A stretch of DNA of 64,000 bases from Deefgea chitinilytica (GTDB lineage Bacteria; Pseudomonadota; Gammaproteobacteria; Burkholderiales; Chitinibacteraceae). The DNA is taken from NCBI RefSeq assembly GCF_016881405.1, contig NZ_WOFE01000002.1:124001-188000 (forward strand). The letters are read 5' to 3'. The position numbers were made by a program, and so were the translations under genes. Positions within the stretch are counted from its first letter, which is position 1, and every line of letters starts with the position of its first letter. Shown one piece after another: positions 35,290 to 44,921 of the stretch. Under the pieces are notes generated by a model. The model saw only the letters and a program-made list of their open reading frames with translations, made no database searches and had not been told where the DNA came from.

Positions 35290-35709
35290 TTAAGCGTCCT
35301 TCATCGTTGCCAACATTGGGCTAAATTTAGCCAAAATCTCGCCTTCCAATTTTTGCGCCCCACGCTGCTCAGGATGAATCACAGCAAAAGTCACATCGGC
35401 TTCGGCGACCACTTTGCCATTGTCCTTACGAATAATTCGCTGATGAATACGCCCTTCGCGCGGCAATAGCTCGGCCAACTGCGTTTCAATCACTAATTGA
35501 TCACCCATCGTCGCCGAGCGTAAATAACGAATATCAATCCGGCTCACCACCAAGGCCAATTTTTGCGCCATAAACCAGCTCAAATCGCCATACTCTTCCA
35601 TTAGTCCCCAGCGCGCTTCTTCGAGAAACTCTAAATAGCGCGCATTATTCACATGCCCATACAAATCAAGATGAAAGCCTTGAACTTTAATGGGTGTCAA
35701 ATGCACCAT
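35290..35709 (-). CDS. Acyl-CoA thioesterase, hot-dog fold (4HBT family)
   Basis: A 139-residue single hot-dog-fold enzyme. The catalytic stretch HLDLYGHVNNARYLEFLEEAR contains the Asp/His/Asn pattern of YbgC/FadM-type thioesterases, followed by RIDIRYLRSATMGDQLVIET. It should hydrolyse acyl-CoA in the cytoplasm; chain-length preference is not visible. It is the first gene of a two-gene unit with the LEA-type lipoprotein. Confidence 0.9.
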   Translation of the reverse strand: MVHLTPIKVQGFHLDLYGHVNNARYLEFLEEARWGLMEEYGDLSWFMAQKLALVVSRIDIRYLRSATMGDQLVIETQLAELLPREGRIHQRIIRKDNGKVVAEADVTFAVIHPEQRGAQKLEGEILAKFSPMLATMKDA

Positions 35710-35908
35710 ACACGACTCCTGATTTTAACTCTGAGGCATAGCCCAGCGAGATATCGCCGAGTAAAGCAGCGATTGTGTACTTTTATCAACGGCGAATACA
35801 GACCAAGTAATCACATTGCTACCGCTATTTTACCCATAGTGCTTTTGTTCAGCGCGGTTCTTGTGGATAATCGCGCAATCTCTATATTAGTAGCGGCTTT
35901 TTAACGAA

Positions 35909-38224
35909 ATGGATTGGCGTCACTCCCGCCCCTTGCGTATTAGCTTCTTGCTGATCGTTACGCTCATCGCCTTGCTCGGCATTTTGCCGTACTTTTTATC
36001 GTCGGACTTAGTTCGCGATCAATTAATCATGGCGGTGCAGCGCGATACGCAGCGTAAACTCGATATTCGCGGCAGTGCCCATGTGGTGCTGCTGCCGCGC
36101 CCTGCCGTGCTGATCAAAAATGCAACGCTCACCGAACCCAACGACAGCACGGTCTTTGCTCATGCCGATACCATCAAAATGGTATTTCGACTCTGGCCAC
36201 TGTTGAGTGAACAAAAAGCAGTCGCGCGCAGCATTGAAATCGAACGCCCTGAACTGACCATTATCCGCCATGAAGACGGTAGCTATAACTTTGAAGACCT
36301 GCTGCAAAATAAAGGTCAATTGATTCAAGTTGCGTTAGATCGGCTCACTTTTTCGGATGCTCAGTTTTCTTGGCACGACGAATTTCTCAATCAAACGCTC
36401 AATTTCCAGCAGTTTGATTTGGAAATGAACGATTTAACCGATCCCAAAAAAGGCGCGCTGGATTTAAACGGCGAAATTTTTATCGGCAATAAAGGTGAAT
36501 CAACGCTCTGGCGTGGTCAAATCCACGGCAGTGGCGCGATGCGCTACATCGAGCAAGAGCGTCGACTGCACATCGCCAATATTAAAATGGCGATTAATCA
36601 GAACGGTCAAAGTGACGATCAAGTCAAAATCAATAATCTTGCATTACAAATCACTGGGAATCTGAACTATGGTTGGGATCCGCTGCGTCTCACCGGCGGT
36701 GATTTGAAATTAGTCGGCTCAGGCCGTCGTAGCGGTCAAAATTGGCAAACCACACTCGATATCCCAGAGATTAAACTCACCAGTACCTCGCTGATCTTGC
36801 ATCGCTTAAAAGTGGATGTAGAGATGCAAGATAAAAATACAAAGTTTATCGCCTCAGCCAGTATTCCCACCTTAAGTGGCGCACACAGCCAGCTATTACA
36901 AAGCAATGCGGCGAAAATCAGCGTCAAATACACCAGTCCCGAACAAAACTTGGACGTGCTGTTTAGCACGCCACTAATTATTGAGCGCGGCACGATTACC
37001 CGTCTGCCCAACTACCGACTTACCGGTAGCTATACCAACCGCAGCTTACCTCGCGGAGCGGTTCGCTTAGACCTCACCGGCAAGGGTGATTTGGACCTGC
37101 ATAATGAACTGATCAACCTCGATAGCAATGGCACTTTGGACTACGAAGCGCTTCGCGCACAAATTGGCATGGAAAGCTTTTTAGACCCGCATTTCCGCGT
37201 CAATATCGACTTAGCCAAACTTGATTTAACCCCCTATCTACCCGCGGTTGCCGCTGGAGCCAAAAATATCAATGAAAAAAATCAATTCGATTTTTGGTGG
37301 TTGAATCAACTATCAGCAATCGGCTCGATCAAGGTGGGCGAGCTGGTATTAAATAACCTACATATTGATGACATTGATGCAACGCTGATTGCACGCAAAA
37401 ATCGCTTGGTACTCGACCCGCTCAAAGCCACGCTCTATGAAGGACAACTGTCTGGGCGTATCGAAATTAACGCCAGCAAAGACATACCGTATTTCCGCGT
37501 AGAGCAGACGCTAAGCAATATGAACATCAATACCCTGCTTACCGACACATTTGATACCAGTCGATTTGAAGGCCGCAGCAACCTCACGCTGGACGTCACC
37601 GCCACCGGCAATAACATCACCGCTCTGCGAAAATCTGCCAACGGTAAAATCAAGGCTAGCCTCAAAGAAGGCGCCATTCGCGGCATCGACATTAGCGGCC
37701 TACTCAGTGCCGCTAGTCAGCAAATCAAACTAATGAATGGCGAAATCAAAAAAATCGACCACAGTGCAGGGAAAACCAACTTCTCCGAGCTCAATGCCAC
37801 GTTAATTCTCAAAAATGGGGTGGCAGTGAATGATGATTTGATCGTCAGCGCCGATGTATTAAAGCTCAAAGGCGGCGGTACGCTCAATTTAAACGCGGGC
37901 ACAATCGACTATGCCATGCTAGCCAGTGCCAATCCCAAGGTACCAGAGCTCTCAGGGCTATTGGGTTTAAGCTTGCCACTGACTTTCCGTGGCCCTCTGA
38001 ACAATCCGGTCTTTAACGCCGATACCGCCAACTTGAAAGAACAAATTATTGCCCGCCAACAAGCCGAAGCAGCGGCGAAAACGGCAAAAATTCAAGCAGC
38101 AGAAGCAGCAAAAAAAGCTGCCGCTCAAGCCGCAGCAAAGAAGAAATCGGCCCCCGTCAAAAAATCAACCACACCCAACAAAACCGCGCCAACGAAGAAA
38201 ACCAGCCCACAGAAAGCGAAATAA
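35909..38224 (+). CDS. AsmA family protein
   Basis: A 771-residue envelope protein. One N-terminal membrane anchor (about residues 11-29, ISFLLIVTLIALLGILPYFL) is followed by a long beta-rich periplasmic part. The AsmA N-terminal signature (GSAHVVLLPRPAVLIKNATL, RSIEIERPEL) and C-terminal AsmA_2 segment (LKLKGGGTLNLNAGTIDYAM) are clear. The family is related to lipid-transfer proteins between the membranes. The last 70 residues are an Ala/Lys-rich tail (EAAKKAAAQAAAKKKSAPVK) with many KKT repeats. The stop overlaps the mutY start by one base (TAATG). Confidence 0.92.
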   Translation: MDWRHSRPLRISFLLIVTLIALLGILPYFLSSDLVRDQLIMAVQRDTQRKLDIRGSAHVVLLPRPAVLIKNATLTEPNDSTVFAHADTIKMVFRLWPLLSEQKAVARSIEIERPELTIIRHEDGSYNFEDLLQNKGQLIQVALDRLTFSDAQFSWHDEFLNQTLNFQQFDLEMNDLTDPKKGALDLNGEIFIGNKGESTLWRGQIHGSGAMRYIEQERRLHIANIKMAINQNGQSDDQVKINNLALQITGNLNYGWDPLRLTGGDLKLVGSGRRSGQNWQTTLDIPEIKLTSTSLILHRLKVDVEMQDKNTKFIASASIPTLSGAHSQLLQSNAAKISVKYTSPEQNLDVLFSTPLIIERGTITRLPNYRLTGSYTNRSLPRGAVRLDLTGKGDLDLHNELINLDSNGTLDYEALRAQIGMESFLDPHFRVNIDLAKLDLTPYLPAVAAGAKNINEKNQFDFWWLNQLSAIGSIKVGELVLNNLHIDDIDATLIARKNRLVLDPLKATLYEGQLSGRIEINASKDIPYFRVEQTLSNMNINTLLTDTFDTSRFEGRSNLTLDVTATGNNITALRKSANGKIKASLKEGAIRGIDISGLLSAASQQIKLMNGEIKKIDHSAGKTNFSELNATLILKNGVAVNDDLIVSADVLKLKGGGTLNLNAGTIDYAMLASANPKVPELSGLLGLSLPLTFRGPLNNPVFNADTANLKEQIIARQQAEAAAKTAKIQAAEAAKKAAAQAAAKKKSAPVKKSTTPNKTAPTKKTSPQKAK

Positions 38225-39279
38225 TGAATGATTTTTCAAGCCGTTTAACACAATGGCAGCGGGAACACGGTCGCCATCATTTACCGTGGCAAGTCGATGA
38301 CGCCTACCGCGTCTGGCTATCAGAAATCATGTTGCAGCAAACGCAAGTCACCACCGTACTTGATTATTACGCACGGTTTTTAGAGCGTTTTCCAACTCTG
38401 ACCGACCTCGCCGCGGCACCACTCGATGATGTATTGGCCCTGTGGAGTGGGCTCGGTTATTACACTCGCGCCCGTAATTTGCATGCCTGCGCACAAGCCG
38501 TCGTACGTGATTTTGGCGGGCACTTTCCCAGCGACCCAGCGCTGATTGCCACCCTGCCTGGCATTGGCCGCAGCACTGCTGCGGCGATTGCGGCATTTGC
38601 TTATGGCACGCGCGCAGCCATTTTGGACGGCAACGTCAAGCGCGTACTGAGCCGCTGGGCGGGAATCGAAGGGTTTACAGGCGTAAAAGCCATTGAAAAC
38701 CAATTATGGGAATTAGCCGAAAGCTTATTGCCTGAGCCAAGCAGCGATCAAAACATCGCCGCGGCAGCGATCAAAGCCCATACCCAAGGTTTGATGGATT
38801 TGGGGGCAACGATTTGCACGCCCAAAAATCCAACTTGCCTGACCTGCCCACTCAGCGCCGATTGCCAAGCCCGCCTAAGCGGTCGCCAAGCTGAATTACC
38901 CACCAAAAAACCTAAAAAAACCGTCCCTGAAAAATCAACGGTGATGGTATTGCTACGTAACGCAAATGGTGAAATTTTATTAGAACGCCGCCCTCCAACA
39001 GGTATTTGGGGCGGACTGTGGAGCTTGCCCGAAGTCGCCAGCACGCTCACCGCCGCAACAGCAATCGATCAACGGTTTGGCCTGACAATTGAAATTGAAC
39101 CAGCCCTGCCTGAGTTCGTGCATGTGTTTACTCATTACCGCTTAACCATCACCCCGCAACCGGCCTACCTCATCGGCAACAGCACACTGCGCGAAAATCA
39201 TACGGCATGGTTTTCTAAAACGGCCGCTTTAACTGCGGGAATTCCTAGCCCCTTACGCAAAATCATCAACGCATTGTAA
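38224..39279 (+). CDS. mutY: A/G-specific adenine glycosylase MutY
   Basis: Removes adenine mispaired with 8-oxoguanine, preventing G-to-T mutations. The 351-residue protein has the catalytic Glu34 in SEIMLQQTQV, the helix-hairpin-helix LPGIGRSTAAAI and the catalytic Asp135 in AILDGNVKRV. The 4Fe-4S cluster cysteines are Cys198, 205, 208 and 214. A C-terminal NUDIX-like domain checks 8-oxoG (LLERRPPTGIWGGLWSLPEV). The conserved NQ before LMDLGA is TQG here, a small deviation. It is translationally coupled to the AsmA-family gene, as in many betaproteobacteria. Confidence 0.97.
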   Translation: MNDFSSRLTQWQREHGRHHLPWQVDDAYRVWLSEIMLQQTQVTTVLDYYARFLERFPTLTDLAAAPLDDVLALWSGLGYYTRARNLHACAQAVVRDFGGHFPSDPALIATLPGIGRSTAAAIAAFAYGTRAAILDGNVKRVLSRWAGIEGFTGVKAIENQLWELAESLLPEPSSDQNIAAAAIKAHTQGLMDLGATICTPKNPTCLTCPLSADCQARLSGRQAELPTKKPKKTVPEKSTVMVLLRNANGEILLERRPPTGIWGGLWSLPEVASTLTAATAIDQRFGLTIEIEPALPEFVHVFTHYRLTITPQPAYLIGNSTLRENHTAWFSKTAALTAGIPSPLRKIINAL

Positions 39280-39337
39280 TACGAAAAATAGCTCATTTCT
39301 CACCAAGCGCAGTGGTTTTCAGTAAACCTATCTATAG

Positions 39338-39386
39338 GGGTATATATTTATAGACCTTATCTATAAATATTTATATTGATATACCC
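39338..39386. repeat. GGGTATAT-type palindromic repeat (copy 4)
   Basis: GGGTATAT (39338-39345) pairs with ATATACCC (39379-39386). An inner stem, ATATTTATAG (39344-39353) with CTATAAATAT (39361-39370), pairs perfectly over 10 bp. It lies between mutY and gltI, 59 bases after the mutY stop. Confidence 0.6.
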
Positions 39387-39500
39387 ACCAATTAGATCAC
39401 AGCATCATAATCAAATTCCCTTAGGGGCTAATTCCTATATATCGTTGCAAGTATCTTTACCTATACTTCAAGCCAACCCTTAGCTTGGAGTCACACTGCA

Positions 39501-40400
39501 ATGAAAGCTCACTACGCACTTACCCTTGCCGTTTCCCTCGTTTGCACTGGCCAAGTTGGCGCAGAAGAACTCAGTGGCACCTTAAAAAAAATCAAAGACA
39601 GCGGTGTCATCGTCGTCGGCCATCGTGACTCTTCGATTCCCTTTTCATACCTCGCCAACGACAGCAAACCGATTGGCTACTCAGCCGACCTCGCCAGCAA
39701 AATTGTTGACGCAGTAAAACAAGAACTCAAAATGCCCAATTTGACGGTGCGCTACAATTTAGTCACCTCGCAGACACGCATCCCGCTAGTACAAAACGGC
39801 ACCGTAGATTTTGAATGTGGCTCAACGACCAATAATCTCGAGCGCCAAAAACAAGTCGCCTTTTCTTTAGGCATTTTTGAAATTGGTACCCGCCTTTTAG
39901 TAAGAAAAGACAGTCCCTTTAAAGACTTCGCCGACCTTGCGGGCAAAAATGTAGTGACCACCGCTGGCACGACCTCGGAGCGCATTTTGAAAAAAATGAA
40001 CGACGAGAAAAAAATGGGTATGAACATCATCAGTGCTAAAGACCATGGCGAATCATTCCTGATGCTCGAATCAGGCCGTGCGGTGGCATTTATGATGGAC
40101 GACGCACTACTTGCTGGTGAAATGGCTAAAGCGAAAAAGCCAAGCGACTGGGCCATTGTAGGCAAAGCACAATCGAATGAAATTTACGGTTGTATGCTGC
40201 GTAAAGACGATCCAGCTTTTAAAAAGGTGGTCGATAACGCATTAGCGAATACCTTTAAATCCGGTGAAATCAACACGATTTATAAACGCTGGTTCTTAAG
40301 CCCTATTCCACCTAAAGGCTTAAACCTCAATTTCCCAATGTCAGATGAATTAAAAGAATTGATCGCTAAGCCAACAGATAAATCTGCCGAGCAAATGTAA
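39501..40400 (+). CDS. gltI: Glutamate/aspartate ABC transporter, periplasmic binding protein
   Basis: A 299-residue periplasmic binding protein for glutamate/aspartate. Signal peptide MKAHYALTLAVSLVCTGQVG is cleaved probably after GA, before EELSG. Landmarks of GltI: LKKIKDSGVIVVGHRDSSIPFSY, NGTVDFECGSTTNNLERQKQ, TAGTTSERILKKMN and the C-terminal KRWFLSPIPPKGLNLNFPMS. It leads gltIJKL; a 12-bp hairpin separates it from gltJ, which may allow excess binding protein. Confidence 0.95.
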   Translation: MKAHYALTLAVSLVCTGQVGAEELSGTLKKIKDSGVIVVGHRDSSIPFSYLANDSKPIGYSADLASKIVDAVKQELKMPNLTVRYNLVTSQTRIPLVQNGTVDFECGSTTNNLERQKQVAFSLGIFEIGTRLLVRKDSPFKDFADLAGKNVVTTAGTTSERILKKMNDEKKMGMNIISAKDHGESFLMLESGRAVAFMMDDALLAGEMAKAKKPSDWAIVGKAQSNEIYGCMLRKDDPAFKKVVDNALANTFKSGEINTIYKRWFLSPIPPKGLNLNFPMSDELKELIAKPTDKSAEQM

Positions 40401-40476
40401 AGTATATGCAGCAATTTTCTGTTTAATTTCAAACCAATCACATTACATCGCGATAATTAAATTATTATGGAGAGAG

Positions 40477-40504
40477 ATAGCGCCAGATCATCATCTGGCG
40501 CTAT
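40477..40504 (+). promoter_or_regulatory. Intercistronic hairpin between gltI and gltJ
   Basis: A perfect 12-bp stem (40477-40488 with 40493-40504) with a CATC loop lies 77 bases behind gltI and 18 bases before the gltJ ATG. There is no T-run, so it is not a normal terminator. It probably protects the gltI mRNA end or acts as a processing site, as in the pstS-pstC gap. Confidence 0.7.
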
Positions 40505-40522
40505 GCGTTGGGAGTATCGAGC

Positions 40523-41269
40523 ATGAATTATCATTGGGATTGGGGCGTTTTTTTCAAGCCAACGGGTATTGGCACTGAAATTTATTTAAATTGGTTTATT
40601 AGCGGCCTAGGCTGGACAATTGCATTAGCGCTATCTAGCTGGATTATTGCGCTCGCTTTAGGCACAGTGCTAGGCGTAGCACGTACACTACCTAGTGTAT
40701 TTTTAGCGCGACTAGCTGCTGGCTATATTGCTCTATTTCGTAATGTGCCACTCTTAGTGCAATTATTTATCTGGTACTTTATGGTGCCGGACTATTTGCC
40801 AGAAAATCTGCAAATGTGGTTTAAACAAGATTTAAATCCGGCGACCAGTGCTTTTATTAGTACGGTCATTTGCTTAGGGCTTTTTACCGCTGCTCGCGTG
40901 GCCGAGCAAGTGCGTACCGGAATTCAAGCACTATCGAAAGGGCAAACGAATGCAGCGCTCGCATTGGGTTTACGATTACCGCAGCTATATAAAGATGTTT
41001 TATTACCGCAAGCATTTCGAATTATCATTCCACCAATGACGAGCGAATTTCTTAATGTGTTTAAAAATTCATCCGTCGCCTCACTAATTGGTTTAATGGA
41101 ATTACTCGCACAAACTAAACAAACCGCTGAATTCACGGCCAATTTATTTGAAGCATTCACGCTAGCGACATTGATTTACTTCACACTGAATATGAGCTTG
41201 ATGCTACTGATGCGCTGGGTAGAAAAACGTGTGCAAGTGCCTGGCCTGATTGCATTGGGAGGCAAATAA
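40523..41269 (+). CDS. gltJ: Glutamate/aspartate ABC transporter permease GltJ
   Basis: A 248-residue inner-membrane permease of the polar amino acid (HisM/GltJ) type. The ATG at 40523 (MNYHWDWGVFFKPTGIGTEI) has GGGAG eight to twelve bases upstream; a TTG at 40508 also opens the frame. Five or so membrane helices are visible; the docking loop to the ATPase is ALALGLRLPQLYKDVLLPQAFRI. Its stop overlaps the gltK start by one base. Confidence 0.94.
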   Translation: MNYHWDWGVFFKPTGIGTEIYLNWFISGLGWTIALALSSWIIALALGTVLGVARTLPSVFLARLAAGYIALFRNVPLLVQLFIWYFMVPDYLPENLQMWFKQDLNPATSAFISTVICLGLFTAARVAEQVRTGIQALSKGQTNAALALGLRLPQLYKDVLLPQAFRIIIPPMTSEFLNVFKNSSVASLIGLMELLAQTKQTAEFTANLFEAFTLATLIYFTLNMSLMLLMRWVEKRVQVPGLIALGGK

Positions 41270-41934
41270 TGGATTTCTCAAATATTCTGCCAGCCTTACC
41301 CAGTATGATGGAAGGCTTATGGCTTACCATTAAACTAACGATTATGGCGATTCTGGGTGGTGTGGCAATTGGTACTGTATTAGCCTTAGCACGCCTCTCT
41401 AAAAATAAAATTCTTTCTAATCTAGCCGGACTTTATGTAAATTACTTTCGATCAATTCCGCTACTATTAGTCATTACATGGTTTTATTTCATGGTGCCAT
41501 TTATTATCGGCTGGCTAACTGGTACAAATCGCCCCATAGGCGCGCTCACCTCTTGCTTAATTGCATTTATGCTGTTTGAAGCAGCTTATTTTTGCGAGAT
41601 TGTGCGTGCTGGCATTCAGTCAATCGGTAAAGGACAAATCAATGCCGCGTACGCTTTAGGTATGAATTATCGTCAAGCAATGCAATTAATTGTATTGCCA
41701 CAGGCGTTTCGAAAAATGATGCCGTTATTACTACAGCAATCGATTATTTTATTTCAAGACACATCGTTGGTTTATGCCGTTGGTATTATGGACTTTCTCA
41801 ATACGGCGCGTTCCCGTGGCGATATTATTGGCCAACCGCATGAGTTCTTACTTTTTGCTGGATTAATTTATTTCCTAATTAGCTTTAGCGCATCGACATT
41901 AGTCGCGCGTTTGAATAAGAGGCTTAGCGTATGA
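41269..41934 (+). CDS. gltK: Glutamate/aspartate ABC transporter permease GltK
   Basis: A 221-residue second permease subunit of the Glt importer. N-terminal [20 protein letters not shown], a central [20 protein letters not shown] and the docking loop [20 protein letters not shown] are characteristic. Together with GltJ it forms the membrane channel. It overlaps gltJ by one base and gltL by four (ATGA), so gltJKL are tightly coupled. Confidence 0.95.
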   Translation: MDFSNILPALPSMMEGLWLTIKLTIMAILGGVAIGTVLALARLSKNKILSNLAGLYVNYFRSIPLLLVITWFYFMVPFIIGWLTGTNRPIGALTSCLIAFMLFEAAYFCEIVRAGIQSIGKGQINAAYALGMNYRQAMQLIVLPQAFRKMMPLLLQQSIILFQDTSLVYAVGIMDFLNTARSRGDIIGQPHEFLLFAGLIYFLISFSASTLVARLNKRLSV

Positions 41935-42659
41935 TTGCAATTAAAAATGTCAGTAAGTGGTATGGCGATTTTCAAGTTTTAACCAATTGCAGTGCTGAGA
42001 TTCAAAAAGGTGAAGTCGTCGTCGTTTGTGGGCCATCTGGCTCAGGTAAATCAACGCTGATTAAATGCGTCAATGCGCTAGAACCGTTTCAGAAAGGCGA
42101 GATCATTTTTAACGGCACCTCTGTCGGCTTGCCGACGACTGACTTACCACAATTACGCTCAAAAATCGGTATGGTATTTCAAAATTTTGAATTGTTTCCG
42201 CACCTTTCAATAAGCGAAAATCTGATGCTGGCGCAACAACGCGTACTCGGCCGCAGTGCAGATGAGGCGCGTAAAAAAGGCCTGCAACTGCTTGATCGAG
42301 TCGGCTTAAGTGCACATGCCGCGAAATTTCCCGGCCAACTTTCTGGCGGTCAGCAGCAGCGTGTCGCGATTGCACGCGCTTTGGCGATGGATCCAATTGC
42401 CATGCTGTTTGATGAGCCAACCAGCGCGCTCGATCCCGAAATGGTCAATGAAGTACTTGATGTGATGACTGAGCTAGCTCGCGAAGGGATGACGATGATG
42501 TGCGTTACGCATGAAATGGGCTTTGCGAAGCGTGTTGCGAATCGGGTCATTTTTATGGATGGTGGCAAGATTGAAGAAGATTGCAGCAAAGAAGACTTCT
42601 TTGGTACGCCGCGCGGCGAGCGTGCTCAGCATTTCTTATCCAAAATTCTACAGCATTAA
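41931..42659 (+). CDS. gltL: Glutamate/aspartate ABC transporter ATP-binding protein GltL
   Basis: A 242-residue ATPase for polar amino acid uptake. Walker [11 protein letters not shown]-loop [13 protein letters not shown], signature [15 protein letters not shown], Walker [14 protein letters not shown] and the switch His in CVTHEMGFA are all intact. It is the last gene of gltIJKL and is followed directly by a strong GGTATAT palindrome that may end the transcript. Confidence 0.97.
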   Translation: MIAIKNVSKWYGDFQVLTNCSAEIQKGEVVVVCGPSGSGKSTLIKCVNALEPFQKGEIIFNGTSVGLPTTDLPQLRSKIGMVFQNFELFPHLSISENLMLAQQRVLGRSADEARKKGLQLLDRVGLSAHAAKFPGQLSGGQQQRVAIARALAMDPIAMLFDEPTSALDPEMVNEVLDVMTELAREGMTMMCVTHEMGFAKRVANRVIFMDGGKIEEDCSKEDFFGTPRGERAQHFLSKILQH

Positions 42660-42667
42660 TTTTCTTA

Positions 42668-42716
42668 GGGTATATGGCTAGAAGCTAATTATTTAAATTG
42701 CTAAAGCCATATACCT
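42668..42716. repeat. AGGTATAT-type palindromic repeat (copy 5)
   Basis: GGTATATGGCT (42669-42679) pairs perfectly with AGCCATATACC (42705-42715), extended by a G-T pair, around a 25-base loop. It starts nine bases behind the gltL stop. Confidence 0.72.
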
Positions 42717-42781
42717 ATTAAATACAAATCAATCATCTAACTCAGCATCACACTGCACTTCTGCCGCTACTTACGCTGGCA

Positions 42782-43114
42782 CTAGCGGCATTTCTTCGAT
42801 TTTTGGTTTGGACACTGCGTGCAATCACGCACTTCACCAATTTTTTCTAAGCTTTGGCTCAGGGCACAGACCGAACGGCGGCAGGCAACAAAACGAACGT
42901 TTTCTTCATTGGCTAATTCACGATACGCCTTCATCACGTTGTGACTCAAAAAATCAGTAAATAAAATTAATAAATCTGCCCCATTGAGACTAGGTGGTTT
43001 GCGCTGATGCGCGACATTACGACCACTCACATGTTTTTGTACCGATATGCCGTGTTCGGCAAGTAGTTGCGGAATGTTTCCCAAGGCATCGGCACCGACC
43101 AAATATGCATTCAT
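42782..43114 (-). CDS. DUF2325 family protein
   Basis: A 110-residue protein from the ATG at 43114 (MNAYLVGADALGNIPQLLAE). The DUF2325 core is visible: a Rossmann-like start, VQKHVSGRNVAHQRKPPSLN, GADLLILFTDFLSHNVMKAY and the Cys in VRFVACRRSVCAL. It ends with a cysteine pair tail (CTQCPNQKSKKC) that may bind metal. Function is unknown. Two Fur-box-like sequences stand upstream, so it is probably made under iron starvation. Confidence 0.85.
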   Translation of the reverse strand: MNAYLVGADALGNIPQLLAEHGISVQKHVSGRNVAHQRKPPSLNGADLLILFTDFLSHNVMKAYRELANEENVRFVACRRSVCALSQSLEKIGEVRDCTQCPNQKSKKCR

Positions 43115-43144
43115 GACCATTCATCCGTAAGCTTTGATTAAGAT

Positions 43145-43159
43145 GAGAATGATTATCAT
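43145..43159. promoter_or_regulatory. Fur box (copy 1) upstream of the DUF2325 gene
   Basis: TGAGAATGATTATCA matches the Fur 7-1-7 consensus TGATAATNATTATCA at 13 of the 14 defined positions. It lies 31 bases upstream of the DUF2325 start. Confidence 0.75.
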
Positions 43160-43165
43160 GCAAAT

Positions 43166-43180
43166 GCGAATTATTATCAA
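43166..43180. promoter_or_regulatory. Fur box (copy 2) upstream of the DUF2325 gene
   Basis: TGCGAATTATTATCA matches the Fur 7-1-7 consensus at 12 of 14 defined positions and is spaced 21 bases (two helical turns) from the first box. Paired boxes on one face of the helix are typical of Fur-repressed promoters. Confidence 0.65.
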
Positions 43181-43340
43181 TACCGTTTGTGTTAAATTTT
43201 TGTTGAGCCGTAAAAATATTGCGCTAGCGCAAACGGATATGTCCTAGGGTTTTTACCTAGATTGCGTTGTATCAAAAAGTGGTCTATCGACATAGGGCTA
43301 AATATCAAGCTCTTCCACCGCGCATAGGGCTGAGCTAAAG

Positions 43341-44537
43341 ATGTTGATCGTGATCCCAAAAGAAAGTCGGCAAGGCGAAACTCGGGTCGCCGCATCCCCA
43401 GAAACGGTCAAAAAACTGATTAAGCAAGGGCATCAAGTTCGAGTGCAAAGTGGCGCTGGCTTTGCCGCGCACTGGCATGATGCCGATTACCTCGCCGCTG
43501 GCGCGACCATCGGTATCGACTCTGCCAGCACGTATATTGATGCAAGCCTTATTCTTAAAGTTCAAGCGCCCGATACATCAGAAATCGAGCTTATTCCGCA
43601 ACACGCTGCGCTAGTCTGCCAATTTGATATTTACCGCTATCCGCATTTAGCTGCGCTAGCAGCTAAACAAGTCGATGCCTACGCATTAGAGCTGATTCCA
43701 CGCATTACGCGTGGGCAGAGCATGGACATTTTATCCAGCCAAGCCAATATCGCCGGCTACCGCGCAGTGCTACTGGCAGCGCAATATTTCCCACGCTTTA
43801 TGCCGATGTTTATGACGGCGGCGGGCTCAGTAAAACCGGCGCGGGTGTTGATTTTGGGTGCTGGTGTGGCGGGTTTGCAAGCAATTGCCACCGCCAAACG
43901 AATGGGAGCAATTGTTGAAGTCTTTGATGTGCGCCCCGCTACCCGCGAGCAAGTTGAGTCGCTCGGGGCGAAATTTATCGAAGTCGAACTCAACGATGAA
44001 GAACGCGCCGCATTTGAGCACACTGGCGGCTACGCCAAAGAAATGTCGGACGATTATCGTCAACGCCAAAGTACACTGATTGCCCAACAAGCGGCCCAAG
44101 CCGACATCATCATCACGACTGCGCTGATTCCGGGCAAGGCAGCGCCAGTTTTAATTAGCACCGAGACCGTCGCAACGATGAAATCGGGTAGCGTAATTAT
44201 CGACATGGCAGCGAGCTACGGTGGAAATTGCCAGCTCTCCAAAGCCGATGAAGTCGTCACTAGCGACAATGGTGTAACCATTGTCGGGCATAGCAATCTA
44301 GCGGCCTTGGTGGCAACTGATGCATCCAGTATGTTTGCCCGCAATGTACTGACCTTTTTAGGACTGCTGACCAACAAAGAAGGCCAATACGTTCCGCAAT
44401 CGGAAGATGAAATTATTCAAGCGACCCGCGTCACCCACGCAGGCAGCATCTATTTCGGCGAGGCCGCAACGCCCCCAACGAAGACGGCCATCAGCAGTAC
44501 TGCTGAAGCCCCCATCATCGACCCCATCCCAGCCTAA
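43341..44537 (+). CDS. pntAA: NAD(P) transhydrogenase subunit alpha part 1 (PntAA, NAD-binding domain I)
   Basis: A 398-residue soluble NAD(H)-binding subunit of the proton-translocating transhydrogenase. It starts MLIVIPKESRQGETRVAASP, with the nucleotide fold ILGAGVAGLQAIATAKRMGA and FDVRPATREQVESLGAKFIE. The conserved RQD-type loop reads YRQRQ. After about 375 residues only a Pro/Thr tail follows, without membrane helices, so this is the three-gene form (as in Rhodospirillum) and not the fused E. coli PntA. pntAB follows after nine bases. Confidence 0.95.
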   Translation: MLIVIPKESRQGETRVAASPETVKKLIKQGHQVRVQSGAGFAAHWHDADYLAAGATIGIDSASTYIDASLILKVQAPDTSEIELIPQHAALVCQFDIYRYPHLAALAAKQVDAYALELIPRITRGQSMDILSSQANIAGYRAVLLAAQYFPRFMPMFMTAAGSVKPARVLILGAGVAGLQAIATAKRMGAIVEVFDVRPATREQVESLGAKFIEVELNDEERAAFEHTGGYAKEMSDDYRQRQSTLIAQQAAQADIIITTALIPGKAAPVLISTETVATMKSGSVIIDMAASYGGNCQLSKADEVVTSDNGVTIVGHSNLAALVATDASSMFARNVLTFLGLLTNKEGQYVPQSEDEIIQATRVTHAGSIYFGEAATPPTKTAISSTAEAPIIDPIPA

Positions 44538-44546
44538 GGAAAATCA

Positions 44547-44921
44547 ATGTCTACACTTGCCCTTGCCGCTTCAGCGGTGGATTCAGCCGCAGTTGTGCCG
44601 ACTGAGGCCATGATGAATGATCCATTTATGGCCAGTTTAACGATTTTTGTGTTGGCGATTTTTGTCGGCTACCACGTGGTTTGGAATGTCACCCCCGCGC
44701 TACACACACCTTTGATGGCCGTGACCAACGCCATTTCCGGCATCATCGTCGTCGGCGCGATGCTGCAGGTGGTCGATATCAATGCGCAGCAAATCACGCT
44801 GACCAGCGTTTTGGGCGCGATTGCGATTTTCCTTGCCAGCATTAATATCTTTGGTGGTTTTTTAGTCACCCAGCGCATGCTCGATATGTTCAAATCAAAA
44901 AAAGGAGCGGCAAATGACTAA
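44547..44921 (+). CDS. pntAB: NAD(P) transhydrogenase subunit alpha part 2 (PntAB)
   Basis: A 124-residue membrane subunit with the conserved [20 protein letters not shown] and [20 protein letters not shown] segments and [20 protein letters not shown] at the end. It supplies half of the proton channel (domain II). Three to four helices are visible. Its end overlaps the pntB start by eight bases. Confidence 0.95.
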   Translation: MSTLALAASAVDSAAVVPTEAMMNDPFMASLTIFVLAIFVGYHVVWNVTPALHTPLMAVTNAISGIIVVGAMLQVVDINAQQITLTSVLGAIAIFLASINIFGGFLVTQRMLDMFKSKKGAAND

